Of a stretch of DNA of 64,000 nucleotides, positions 40,790 through 49,594 are shown in pieces. The stretch's first letter is position 1. The number at the start of each line of letters is the position of its first letter. The notes under the pieces are model-generated. The model was not told the origin of the DNA and did no database searches. It worked only from the letters and a program-made list of their open reading frames with translations. The stretch is taken from positions 62,001-126,000 of the forward strand of contig NZ_JADPJI010000008.1 of the NCBI RefSeq assembly GCF_023073355.1. Reading direction: 5' to 3'. Origin of the DNA: Bradyrhizobium sp. 199. GTDB taxonomy: Bacteria > Pseudomonadota > Alphaproteobacteria > Rhizobiales > Xanthobacteraceae. The translations under genes and the position numbers were made by a program.

Positions 40790-40886
40790 ATACGGGGGGA
40801 CAAGGGTTTTCACGCGGCGGTTGTCATCTGGCCTCAAAATCCATCGCGGACAAGATCCTTACTTTGAAATTAAGGGCGATTTGCTG

Positions 40887-40964
40887 ATGGCCCGCGTGGT
40901 GACGCTGCCCTGCGCGATCGTGCTGTCGGCGACGCCGTACGTGATCTTCTCGAACATCTTCTGA
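40887..40964 (+). CDS. Possible tiny hydrophobic peptide (25 aa)
   Basis: A 25-codon open frame MARVVTLPCAIVLSATPYVI and five more residues, hydrophobic throughout, in the otherwise empty gap after the UdgX gene and just before a terminator. No strong ribosome site is seen (GGGCGATTTGCTG precedes it). It may equally be chance. Confidence 0.25.
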   Translation: MARVVTLPCAIVLSATPYVIFSNIF

Positions 40965-40989
40965 GGCCGATCAGATCCCGCCAAGAACA

Positions 40990-41020
40990 AAGGGCCTGTG
41001 CGATGCACAGGCCCTTTTTC
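40990..41020 (+). terminator. Intrinsic terminator after the radical-SAM/UdgX operon
   Basis: AAGGGCCTGTGC and GCACAGGCCCTT form a perfect 12-bp stem (40990-41015) with a GAT-type loop, followed by TTTTTCATT. It serves the plus-strand operon; on the minus strand it lies after the M20 amidohydrolase stop and could terminate that too. Confidence 0.85.
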
Positions 41021-41041
41021 ATTCGTGTGTCCAGCGCGGCG

Positions 41042-42214
41042 TCACGACGCGGCGAGCGACTCCTCGACCAGCTTGACCCAATAGGAGGTGCCAAACACGA
41101 TCGCTTCGTCGTTGAAATTGTAGGCGGGGTGATGCAGGCCGGCGCTGTCGCCATTGCCGCAGAAGATGAAGGCGCCGGGACGTGCTTCCAGCATATAGGC
41201 GAAATCTTCGCCGCCCATCAGCGGCGGCATCTCGTGCACGTTGGCTTCGCCCGCGACCCGGCTGGCGATGCGGCGTGCAATCTCGGTCTCCGCAGCGTGG
41301 TTGTTCACGACGGGATAATTGCGCTTGTAGTGCAGGTCGATCTTCGCACCCGTGATCTGCGCCACGCCCGCCACCACCTCGTGCACGCGCTTCTCGATCA
41401 GCTTGCGCACCTCCGGTGACAGGGTGCGGATGGTGCCCCTCAGCGTCGCCGTTTGCGGAATGACGTTGCGGGCATTGCCGGCGTGGAATTCGCAGATCGA
41501 GATCACCGCCGATTCCAGGGGATCGACGCTGCGCGCGACGATCGACTGCAAGGCGGTGATTACCTGGGCGCCGACCAGCACGGAATCGATGCATTTGTGC
41601 GGACGCGCGGCATGGCCGCCGAGACCCTCGATCATGATGTCGACTTCGTCGGTCGCGGCCATGATCGGACCGGGCCGGATCGCGAACGAGCCGATCGGGA
41701 TGCCGGGGCCGTTGTGCATGCCGTAGACCTGCTCGATCCCGAAGCGCTCCATCAGGCCGTCCTTGACCATGGCCGCCCCGCCGGCGCCACCCTCTTCGGC
41801 GGGCTGGAAGATCACCACCGCGTCGCCGGCGAAGTTGCGGGTCTCGGCGAGGTAGCGGGCGGCGCCGAGCAGCATCGCGGTGTGGCCGTCATGACCGCAG
41901 GCGTGCATCTTGCCGGGCGCCTTAGAGGCGTAAGGCAGGTTGGTCTGCTCGTCGATGGGCAGCGCGTCCATGTCCGCGCGCATGCCGATCACCTTGAGCC
42001 CCTCGCCCGCCGGCTTGCTGCCCTTGATGACGCCGACCACGCCGGTCTGGCCGAGCCCGGTTACGACCTCATCGCAGCCGAACTCGCGCAGGCGGTCCGC
42101 CACGAATGCTGCAGTGCGATGAACATCGTACAGCAGTTCGGGATGCTCGTGGATGTCCCGGCGCCAGGCCTGAATATCGGGTTGGAGGTCGGCGACGCGA
42201 TTCACGATGGGCAT
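41042..42214 (-). CDS. M20-family amidohydrolase (hippurate/amino acid N-acyl hydrolase-like)
   Basis: 390 residues from MPIVNRVADLQPDIQAWRRDIHEHPEL (ATG 42214; a TTG at 42226 would add 4 residues). Metal-binding motif KMHACGHDGHTAMLLGAA, the catalytic PAEEGGAGG and the terminal MGGEDFAYM region are all present, as in the M20D amidohydrolases that hydrolyse N-acylated amino acids in the cytoplasm. No signal peptide. The family includes hippurate hydrolases and IAA-amino acid hydrolases; the specific substrate is not defined. Confidence 0.93.
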   Translation of the reverse strand: MPIVNRVADLQPDIQAWRRDIHEHPELLYDVHRTAAFVADRLREFGCDEVVTGLGQTGVVGVIKGSKPAGEGLKVIGMRADMDALPIDEQTNLPYASKAPGKMHACGHDGHTAMLLGAARYLAETRNFAGDAVVIFQPAEEGGAGGAAMVKDGLMERFGIEQVYGMHNGPGIPIGSFAIRPGPIMAATDEVDIMIEGLGGHAARPHKCIDSVLVGAQVITALQSIVARSVDPLESAVISICEFHAGNARNVIPQTATLRGTIRTLSPEVRKLIEKRVHEVVAGVAQITGAKIDLHYKRNYPVVNNHAAETEIARRIASRVAGEANVHEMPPLMGGEDFAYMLEARPGAFIFCGNGDSAGLHHPAYNFNDEAIVFGTSYWVKLVEESLAAS

Positions 42215-42384
42215 GGAGGGTCTCAAGGTTTGTTGGGAATGCAGGACTGTCTAGCATGCAAGCGTCGGTCCACCTAACCGACGGGGCCGGGGTCGTCCCG
42301 CTCTCTGGCATGGCGGACTTGTCCCGGTCCGCCGCGTCTGCCTATTAGGACAGAACGTTAAGTGACCATCCGGGTGGAAGCAGA

Positions 42385-44004
42385 ATGCCAAGACGGCTCG
42401 AAGGTGAGTTTGACTACATTGTTGTCGGAGCCGGCACCGCCGGCTGTATCGTCGCCAACCGGCTGTCAGCCGTCCCAAACAATCGCGTCCTCATCCTCGA
42501 AGCCGGCGGCGACGACAACTGGATCTGGTTCCACATCCCGGTCGGCTATCTCTTCGCCATCGGCAATCCGCGCTCGGACTGGATGTTCAAGACCGAGGCC
42601 GAGCCGGGCCTGAACGGTCGTTCGCTCGCCTATCCCCGCGGCAAGGTGATCGGCGGCTGCTCGGCGATCAATGCCATGATCTCGATGCGCGGACAGGCCG
42701 CCGACTACGATCACTGGCGCCAACTCGGCATGACCGGTTGGGGCTATGACGACGTGCTGCCGCTATTCAAGCGGCTGGAAGATCACTTCCTGGGCGCGAG
42801 CGAGCATCACGGTGCCGGCGGTGGCTGGCGCATCGAGGCGCCGCGGCTGTCGTGGGACGTTCTCGACGCCATCGGCGACGCCGCCGAGGAGATGGGCATC
42901 AAGCGCATCCCGGATTTCAACACCGGCGACAACGAAGGCACCAGCTATTTCCACGTCAACCAGAAGCGCGGCCGGCGCTGGTCGTCGGCGCGCGGCTTCC
43001 TGAAGCCGGCGCTGAACCGGGCCAACCTGCGGCTCGAGAAGCACGTGCTGGTCGACCGCCTCATCATCGAGCAAGGCCGCGCCGTCGGCGTGCGCTTCAT
43101 CCAGAACGGCGAGATCATCGAGGCGCGTGCCAAACGCGAGGTGATCCTCTCGGCCGGCTCGATCGGCTCAGTGCAGGTGCTGCATCGCTCGGGCATCGGA
43201 CCGGCCGACTGGCTGTCGCCGCTCGGCATCGACATCGTCATGGACAGGCCCGGTGTGGGGCGCAATCTGCAGGACCATCTCCAGCAGCGCGCGATCTACA
43301 AGGTCGAGGGCGTGCGCACGCTGAACGAGACCTATTACAACCTGTTCCGCCGCGGCCTGATGGGGCTCGATTACGCCTTCCGCCGTCGCGGGCCGCTGAC
43401 CATGGCGCCGTCGCAGCTCGGCATCTTCACCCGCTCCGATGCGACGCGCGCACGCGCCAACATCCAGTTTCACGTGCAGCCATTGTCGCTCGACAAGTTC
43501 GGCGATCCCCTGCACCGCTTCCCGGCCATCACGGTGAGCGCCTGCAACCTCCAGCCGACTTCGCGCGGCACCGTGCGGCTGCGTTCAGCGAGCCCGGACG
43601 AGAAGCCGATCATCGCGCCGAATTATCTGTCGACCGACGAGGACCGCCAGGTCGGCGCCGGCGCCATCCGCACCACGCGCCGACTGATGCAGCAGAAGGC
43701 GCTCGCCAGGTATCGTCCGAGCGAATATCTGCCCGGCCCCACTGTCGGCGACGACGATGCCTCGCTCGCCAAAGCCGCCGGCGATATTGGTACGACCATC
43801 TTCCATCCAGTGGGCACCGCGAAGATGGGCGCGGCAAGCGATCCGATGGCGGTGGTCGACGAGCGCCTGTGCTTCTACGGCCTCGAAGGCTTGCGCATCG
43901 TCGATGCCTCGATCATGCCGACGATCACCTCGGGCAACACCAACACGCCGACCGCGATGATCGCCGAGAAGGGCGCTGCGATGATCTTGGAGGATGCGAA
44001 GTAG
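42385..44004 (+). CDS. GMC-family FAD-dependent oxidoreductase (choline/alcohol dehydrogenase-like)
   Basis: 539 residues. FAD-binding GAGTAGCIVANRLS near residue 15, the GMC signature GKVIGGCSAINAMISMRG near residue 88, and the C-terminal catalytic segment IFHPVGTAKMG...ITSGNTNTPTAMIAEKGA. Such enzymes oxidise alcohols with flavin and pass electrons to quinone or oxygen. No betaine gene is nearby, so choline is not favoured over other alcohols. It is divergent from the M20 amidohydrolase gene. Confidence 0.93.
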   Translation: MPRRLEGEFDYIVVGAGTAGCIVANRLSAVPNNRVLILEAGGDDNWIWFHIPVGYLFAIGNPRSDWMFKTEAEPGLNGRSLAYPRGKVIGGCSAINAMISMRGQAADYDHWRQLGMTGWGYDDVLPLFKRLEDHFLGASEHHGAGGGWRIEAPRLSWDVLDAIGDAAEEMGIKRIPDFNTGDNEGTSYFHVNQKRGRRWSSARGFLKPALNRANLRLEKHVLVDRLIIEQGRAVGVRFIQNGEIIEARAKREVILSAGSIGSVQVLHRSGIGPADWLSPLGIDIVMDRPGVGRNLQDHLQQRAIYKVEGVRTLNETYYNLFRRGLMGLDYAFRRRGPLTMAPSQLGIFTRSDATRARANIQFHVQPLSLDKFGDPLHRFPAITVSACNLQPTSRGTVRLRSASPDEKPIIAPNYLSTDEDRQVGAGAIRTTRRLMQQKALARYRPSEYLPGPTVGDDDASLAKAAGDIGTTIFHPVGTAKMGAASDPMAVVDERLCFYGLEGLRIVDASIMPTITSGNTNTPTAMIAEKGAAMILEDAK

Positions 44005-44046
44005 AGACCCCTTACACGCTTCCCTGTCCTGCCCCGGACGCAGCGC

Positions 44047-44076
44047 ACCGAGGTCGAGATTGTCGACTATCACTAG
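44047..44076 (+). pseudogene. higB: Remnant of a HigB toxin C-terminus
   Basis: The last codons before higA read TEVEIVDYH then TAG; VEIVDYH is the usual C-terminus of HigB/RelE-type toxins paired with HigA. Upstream the frame does not continue as a toxin and is only about 40 bases from the GMC stop, so the toxin body is missing. The match is short and could be chance, but its place directly before higA argues for a remnant. Confidence 0.55.
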
Positions 44077-44087
44077 GAGACGCGACG

Positions 44088-44393
44088 ATGGTCAAAAAAC
44101 TAAAGCCCATGCATCCTGGTGAGGTTCTTCGGGAGGAATTTCTGGTTCCGCTAGACATTTCGGCTGGTGCCCTTGCGAAGACATGCAACCTTCCTCGCAC
44201 GCGAATCGAGCGGATCGCGAGCGAACAGACTGGGATCACCGCCGACACAGCACTTCGACTCGCCAAGGCCCTCGGCACGACGGCCGAGCTTTGGCTCAAT
44301 CTTCAGAACGATTACGACATCCAGATCGCCAAACGCGATCTCGGCAAAGCGCTTGACCGCATCGAGACTGTGAACAAGCCCAAGGCGGCCTGA
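44088..44393 (+). CDS. higA: HigA-family antitoxin (orphan)
   Basis: 101 residues with the HigA N-terminal motif MHPGEVLREEFLVPLDIS and a Cro/C1-type helix-turn-helix (ALAKTCNLPRTRIERIASEQTGITADTALRLAKALGTTAELWLNLQ). In complete systems HigA neutralises HigB and represses the operon. Start follows AGGAGACGCGACG. Here the toxin gene upstream is absent except a possible 3' remnant, so the protein may have become a free regulator or be a decaying relic. It lies 11 bases before the convergent hpnO stop. Confidence 0.88.
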   Translation: MVKKLKPMHPGEVLREEFLVPLDISAGALAKTCNLPRTRIERIASEQTGITADTALRLAKALGTTAELWLNLQNDYDIQIAKRDLGKALDRIETVNKPKAA

Positions 44394-44403
44394 GCGATCG
44401 GCC

Positions 44404-45795
44404 TTACGCCGATCGTCGCACCGCGTTGTCCACCAGCGTCTTGCCGAGCGACCAGATCGCGCCGGGGACCTTGTGGCTGCCGGCGATGACGTCGTCGAAG
44501 GCGCGCTCGATCCACGTGCAGTCTTCCTCGGTGATGGTGAGCGGCGGCAGCAGCTTGATGGTGTGGCTGCCGTGGCCGGCGACCTGAGTCAGGATCTTGT
44601 GATCCTTGAACAGCGGCACGGTGATGAGCTGGCAGAACAGGCCCTTGTTGGCGGCTTCCAGCACGTTCCAGGAAGCCCGCAGCCGCAGCGACTTCGGCGG
44701 ACCGAACTCGACACCGATCATCAGGCCCTTGCCGCGCACTTCCTTCAACAGCTCGTAGCCGGGCACCATGCGCGTGAGCGCGAGGCGCAGCTCGGCACCG
44801 CGCTTGGCGGCGGATTCGATCAGCTTCTCGGACTCCATGATGTCGAGCGTGGCGATGCCAGCGGCCATCGCGAGGTCATTCTTGGAGAAGGTGGAGCCGT
44901 GCACCACAGCGCGGTCCATCTGGTTGAAGATCTTGTCGAAGATGCTTTTGCGCGTCAGCACCGCGCCGACCGGCACGTGGCCGCCGGATAGCGACTTCGA
45001 CAGCAGCACCATGTCGGGCTCGACGTTCCAGTGCTCGACCGCGAGGAAGCGGCCGGTGCGGCCCATGCCGGTCTGGATCTCGTCGGCGACGAACAGCGTG
45101 CCGTATTTCCTGCAGAGCGCAGCGGCGCCGGGCAGGAACTCGTCCGTGGGCATATTGACGCCCTTGCCCTGAATCGGCTCGACGACAAAGGCTGCGACCT
45201 CACGCGAGGCCAGAGCCTTTTCGAGCGCGGCCAGATCGTTGAACGGGATCGGGGTACAGCCCGGCAGCAGCGGCTCGAAGCCGGTGCGGAAGTTCGAATC
45301 ACCCGTCAGCGACAGCGCGCCATAGGTCAGGCCGTGATAGCCATGGGCGCAATAGACGATGCCCGGGCGGCCGGTGGCGCCGCGGGCGAATTTGATGGCG
45401 GCTTCGACACATTCGGCGCCGGAATTGGCGAAGAACACCTTGTCGAGATAGGGAACGTATTTCAGCAGCCGCTCGGCAAGCACGCCGGCGAGGACGGAGA
45501 CGTCGAACTGGACGAGATTGGGCAGGTCGGCGTCGAGCACGCTCTTGAGCGCCTCGCGCATGACCGGATGGTTGCGCCCGATTGCAAACACGCCAAAGCC
45601 GGACAACAGGTCGAGATAGCGCGCGCCCTCGCGGTCGAAGAGGTACTGCCCCTGCCCCTTCTGGAAGCCGACATCGTAGCCGATGGTCTTGAGGACCCGA
45701 ACGAACTGCTCGTTCAGATACCGGTTATGCATGGCGCTGCGCTGGGCCTGACGGTCCGCGAATAGCTCAGACATGTCTGGATTTGGACTGTGCAT
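44404..45795 (-). CDS. hpnO: Hopanoid-associated class III aminotransferase HpnO
   Basis: 463 residues. PLP lysine K267 in LLSKSLSGGHVPVGAV, with the upstream ADEIQTGMGRTGRF motif of class III aminotransferases. Other members of this large class exist, but its place at the end of the hopanoid gene group (next to DUF2147 and hpnN) points to HpnO, which converts ribosylhopane-derived aldehyde into aminobacteriohopanetriol. It would work after HpnH and HpnG. An internal ATG (MSELFADRQ, 45774) is an alternative start. Confidence 0.85.
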   Translation of the reverse strand: MHSPNPDMSELFADRQAQRSAMHNRYLNEQFVRVLKTIGYDVGFQKGQGQYLFDREGARYLDLLSGFGVFAIGRNHPVMREALKSVLDADLPNLVQFDVSVLAGVLAERLLKYVPYLDKVFFANSGAECVEAAIKFARGATGRPGIVYCAHGYHGLTYGALSLTGDSNFRTGFEPLLPGCTPIPFNDLAALEKALASREVAAFVVEPIQGKGVNMPTDEFLPGAAALCRKYGTLFVADEIQTGMGRTGRFLAVEHWNVEPDMVLLSKSLSGGHVPVGAVLTRKSIFDKIFNQMDRAVVHGSTFSKNDLAMAAGIATLDIMESEKLIESAAKRGAELRLALTRMVPGYELLKEVRGKGLMIGVEFGPPKSLRLRASWNVLEAANKGLFCQLITVPLFKDHKILTQVAGHGSHTIKLLPPLTITEEDCTWIERAFDDVIAGSHKVPGAIWSLGKTLVDNAVRRSA

Positions 45796-45936
45796 CCGCT
45801 ACATACTTCGCTTGAGGGCCGTTTCGTCAACTGAAAACGGACCGTTACTGAAAACGGTTTGTGCGGCCTTTTGCCCTTTTTCGGACCATCTTCGCAAGCA
45901 CAGCTTTAGACCATGTTGCACTGCCGAGGAACTAAC

Positions 45937-46575
45937 ATGCGTTTGGCCCTTTACACCGGAATAATACTGGCTGGTGGCTACACCTGCCTGACCCCCGCGC
46001 TCGCTGCCGATCCCACCGGCGACTGGCGGGTTGCCGATGGCGTCGCCAACATTCGTGTCGCCCAATGCAATGGCAGCATGTGGGGCGCGGTTTCCTGGGA
46101 AAAACAGCCCGGCGGCCGCGACGAGAACAACCCGGATGCCTCGAAAAAGACCCGGCCGACGCTGGGCATGGCGACGCTGATCGACATGAAGAAGAAGCCC
46201 GGCGCCGATCAGTGGGAAGGGCAGGTCTACAACGCCAAGGACGGCCAGCTTTACAGCGCGACCATCACGCCTGTCGGCGCCGACCAGCTCGAAATCAAGG
46301 GCTGCGTGATGGGCTTCCTCTGCGGTGGCGAAACCTGGACCCGGGTTGGCCCGCCGATCCCCCTGAGCCCAGCCAACGCGATGGCCAAGGGTGCACCGAA
46401 GTCTGCCGGCGCGGCGCCAAAAGCCACAGGAGCGACGGTCGCAGCTGCGCCTGCACCAGCAGCTGCACCCACGGCCCCGAAGTCGGCGGGCGTAGCCAAG
46501 CCCGGTCAGAAGGGCGCCGCCGACCCGGTCGGCGACATCTGCCTACTCCCTGAGATTGCGGGGTTTGCCCATTAG
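45937..46575 (+). CDS. Exported DUF2147 protein
   Basis: 212 residues from MRLALYTGIILAGGYTCLTPALAA (ATG 45937), a Sec signal peptide. The mature part begins DPTGDWRVADGVANIRVAQCNGSMWGAVSWEK, the start of the DUF2147 domain (about residues 24-140), followed by an Ala/Pro-rich tail. The domain's function is unknown. It is between hpnO and hpnN, as often in this group, and its last 33 bases overlap the convergent hpnN 3' end. A role in hopanoid biology is plausible from context only. Confidence 0.82.
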   Translation: MRLALYTGIILAGGYTCLTPALAADPTGDWRVADGVANIRVAQCNGSMWGAVSWEKQPGGRDENNPDASKKTRPTLGMATLIDMKKKPGADQWEGQVYNAKDGQLYSATITPVGADQLEIKGCVMGFLCGGETWTRVGPPIPLSPANAMAKGAPKSAGAAPKATGATVAAAPAPAAAPTAPKSAGVAKPGQKGAADPVGDICLLPEIAGFAH

Positions 46576-49131
46576 GGCCGGCTGGAACAGCAGCACGGCC
46601 GCGAGCGTCGTCACCAGCGAAAGGGCCAGCAGCTTGCCCATGCTGGACGTGCCGGGATGGCTCGACAGCCACAGGCTGCCGAACGCGGTCGCTGTCGTCA
46701 GCGCACTGAAAAAGATCGCGCGTGTCAGGCTGGTCTGGAGCAGGTTTGTCCTGCCCGAGCGCCAGGCCACGACATAATAGATCTTGAAGGCGACGCCGAC
46801 GCCGAGCAGCAGCGGGAACGCGACGATGTTGGCGAAGTTGAGCGGCAGACCGATCAACACGCAGATCTCGAGCGTCACCGCACCGGCAACCAGGAGCGGC
46901 ACCAGCGTCATCAGCACGTCGACGAACCGGCGCAGTGTGATCCACAGCAAGAGGCCGATCACCAGCAGCGCATAGATGCCGGCGTGGATGAACGCCCTCA
47001 CCACGGTATCGCCGGATTTGAGGATCGAGACCGGCCCGCCGATCGCGGTCGGCTCGGCGGCGAGCACCGCCGCCGCGAATTTGCGCAGCGTGTCGTTGTC
47101 GTTGGGATCGCCCTTGGGCAGCGCCTCGACACGGATGACGCCGTCCTTGCTCTTCCAGGCGCTGACGAGATCGGGCGGCAGTGACTTCAGGGTGACAGGC
47201 TCGGCCTGCATCGCGTTTCTGAGCTGGTCGAAAACGACCTTCATCGGTGTGACGAACACGTCCTGCGCCTTGTTGCGCGTGGCCTCGTCGCCATTGGCGA
47301 GCTTTTCGAGCGCGTCTGCCAGACGGCGCGATGCGACCGCACCCGGGCCCTTCGCTTCGCCCGCGGTCCGGCGCAGATTGTCGACCGAGGACTTGAGCGA
47401 CCCCACGTTTTCCTGATCCGACGGCGCCGCGTCGATCTGCTCGGGATTGAGTGCGGGATTCAGTACCTTGGCGCCCTGCGCGAGCAGCTTCAGCTTCGGC
47501 GGCTGGTCCTGCGGCACAAAGCTGTCGAGCGACATCACCCTGAGCACCTCAGGCACCTTCTCCAGCTTCGCCTCGACCGCCCTCGCCTGCTCTTCCGACG
47601 TGGTCATCACGTTGATGGCGTTGGCGCCGGTGTTAGGGTCCTTGCGCAAATCGAGGAAGGTCGCGATCGATTCGGCGTGCGGATTGCGCAGGTTCATCGG
47701 ATTGAAGTCGAACTTCATGAAGTAGAGCAGCGGCAGGCCGGCGAGCGCGATTAGCAACGTGCCGCCCACGACCAGCACGCGGTGCTTCTCCAGGAAGTGA
47801 TCGAGCGGCGCCAGGAAGGCATAGCCGACCGGTTCCTTCTCGCCAGGCGGGTTCAGCAGCTTCAGCATGGCCGGCAGAACGGTGATCGAGGAAAGGAACG
47901 CCACCAGCATGCCGACGCCGGCGATCTGGCCGAGCTCGGCGATGCCCTTGTAGTCGGTTGGCATGAAGCAGAGAAAGCCGGCGGCCGTCGCCATCGCCGC
48001 AAGCGACAGCGGCACCGCCGAGCGCTTGGCCGCCAGCACCAACGCGCCCGAGAGATCGTTGTGCTTGAAGCGCTCCGAGCGATAGCGGACGCTGTACTGG
48101 ATGCCGAAATCGACGCCGAGGCCGACGAACAGCACCGCGAACGCGATCGACAGCAGATTGAACGATCCGACCATCATCAGGCCGGCCGCAGTCGTCAGCG
48201 CGAGGCCGACGAAGAGGTTGATGAACACCGCGAAGATGATCTTCGCCGAATGCAACGCGAGCCACAGGATGACCAGCACGACCAGAACCGTGCCGATGCC
48301 GTTGATGACCGCCCCCTCCTGGACTGTGGCGTATTCCTCGTTGGCGATCGGCACCGGGCCGGTCAGCCGCACCCGCGCCTGGAATTTGGTCGGAAAATCC
48401 AGATCCGCAGCGGCCTTGCGGATCGCGTCGGTGGCGCCCTTGCCGGGCTCCAGCGCGTTGTAGTCGAGGATCGGCTTGAACTCGATGAAGGTGCGCTTGT
48501 CGGAATCCGACAGCGGCTCGTCACTCACGAGCTCGCGCCACGAGAAGCTTGCCTGGCCCTTGTTCAGCACGGTCTCGACCGTCTGCGCGATCAGGTTGAA
48601 AGGCCGCGCGGTGTTGTCGAGCTTGACCTGGCCGCGCTTGACGCCGGCAAGGCCCGTCTCCAGCGCACCGGTCAGGCCGCGGATCGACGGATCACCGGCC
48701 ATGATCTCGATCAGGGGTGCGGCGGATTCGAACTGGGCGGTGATCTTGCCGACCTCCTCGGTCGGCAGGAACAACAAGCCGTTCTTCTCGAAGAACTCGC
48801 CGCTGCCGAGCTGCTGCATGGACTGGAAGTTGGTCTTGTCGTCCTTCAGCTTGGCAAAGAGGGCGTCCGACGCCGCGCTCGCCATTTCGGGGGTCTTGGC
48901 CTCGACGACCGCCGTGATCGTCGCATCGCGGTCGAAGGCCCGGTCGAATTGCTGGTCGCGCTGGCGCCAGTCCAGATTCTGGGCAATCAGCGAGTTGATG
49001 TCGGTGTTGATGGCGAAGTGCTGGGACGCGTAATAGCCCGCGGCCACTGCCAGCAGGAGCCCGAGAACGACGACGAGGGAGGCAAACCGGGTGCAGGCCC
49101 TGACGATGGCAACGACTACGCTTTGCAGCAC
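46543..49131 (-). CDS. hpnN: Hopanoid-transporting RND/MMPL protein HpnN
   Basis: 862 residues, an RND superfamily lipid transporter with two six-helix bundles and periplasmic domains. The N-terminus (RFASLVVVLGLLLAVAAGYYASQHFAINTDINSLIAQN) and segments such as LPVLFVGLGVDFGIQYSVRYR and ALHSAKIIFAVFINL fit the HpnN subfamily. In Rhodopseudomonas palustris HpnN is needed to move hopanoids to the outer membrane. Related to, but distinct from, the MMPL gene at 62-64 kb. The 3' end overlaps the DUF2147 gene by 33 bases in convergent orientation. Confidence 0.92.
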   Translation of the reverse strand: MLQSVVVAIVRACTRFASLVVVLGLLLAVAAGYYASQHFAINTDINSLIAQNLDWRQRDQQFDRAFDRDATITAVVEAKTPEMASAASDALFAKLKDDKTNFQSMQQLGSGEFFEKNGLLFLPTEEVGKITAQFESAAPLIEIMAGDPSIRGLTGALETGLAGVKRGQVKLDNTARPFNLIAQTVETVLNKGQASFSWRELVSDEPLSDSDKRTFIEFKPILDYNALEPGKGATDAIRKAAADLDFPTKFQARVRLTGPVPIANEEYATVQEGAVINGIGTVLVVLVILWLALHSAKIIFAVFINLFVGLALTTAAGLMMVGSFNLLSIAFAVLFVGLGVDFGIQYSVRYRSERFKHNDLSGALVLAAKRSAVPLSLAAMATAAGFLCFMPTDYKGIAELGQIAGVGMLVAFLSSITVLPAMLKLLNPPGEKEPVGYAFLAPLDHFLEKHRVLVVGGTLLIALAGLPLLYFMKFDFNPMNLRNPHAESIATFLDLRKDPNTGANAINVMTTSEEQARAVEAKLEKVPEVLRVMSLDSFVPQDQPPKLKLLAQGAKVLNPALNPEQIDAAPSDQENVGSLKSSVDNLRRTAGEAKGPGAVASRRLADALEKLANGDEATRNKAQDVFVTPMKVVFDQLRNAMQAEPVTLKSLPPDLVSAWKSKDGVIRVEALPKGDPNDNDTLRKFAAAVLAAEPTAIGGPVSILKSGDTVVRAFIHAGIYALLVIGLLLWITLRRFVDVLMTLVPLLVAGAVTLEICVLIGLPLNFANIVAFPLLLGVGVAFKIYYVVAWRSGRTNLLQTSLTRAIFFSALTTATAFGSLWLSSHPGTSSMGKLLALSLVTTLAAVLLFQPALMGKPRNLRE

Positions 49132-49594
49132 TTCTTTTCTTTCTGCGGTTAACAGCTTGCCGGAAACGCCCGCTCTTTAACGGAGTTCCCGGGCGAAACC
49201 TATTGCTGTTTTTGGCGGTTATCGACGCACAAGGTTTGAGGTAAACGGCGGGAGACCGGGCAAAACCATGCGGGGGCGCGTCGGTATAGCCGGGCAGTTG
49301 AGGCGGGAAAGTGACGAAGGGCTGGGCCAGATGTTGCCGATCTTGCTGGCAACGGTTACTTACTATATTACCTGAACTTGCCGAGCCGGGGGCGTCCAGG
49401 TTTCATTCGACCTTTCCTTTTTGCCGATTTTTTGACACAAAGTCTTGCGCCTCCATGCGCCGGAGCCCCCACGAGGGTGGGTGGCTACCGCGTGCGCGAA
49501 CCAATGGTGCGGATATTGCAGCTCATTGGTTAGTACCGGAGTGACGCCGAGGACTTACAAAGCGGATTGGTGCAACTTGCGTGATGGGCGTCCA
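49132..49594. other. Divergent promoter region of hpnN and ispH
   Basis: 463 bp without a supported gene. An AT-rich stretch (TTACTTACTATATTACCTG, 49347-49371) could hold a promoter -10 element for ispH. No operator or hairpin was recognised. Confidence 0.45.

Noticed and set aside
47782..49152. Open frame of 456 codons on the plus strand over hpnN
   Set aside because: Antisense shadow of hpnN, rich in Arg, Asp and His with no fold-like pattern.
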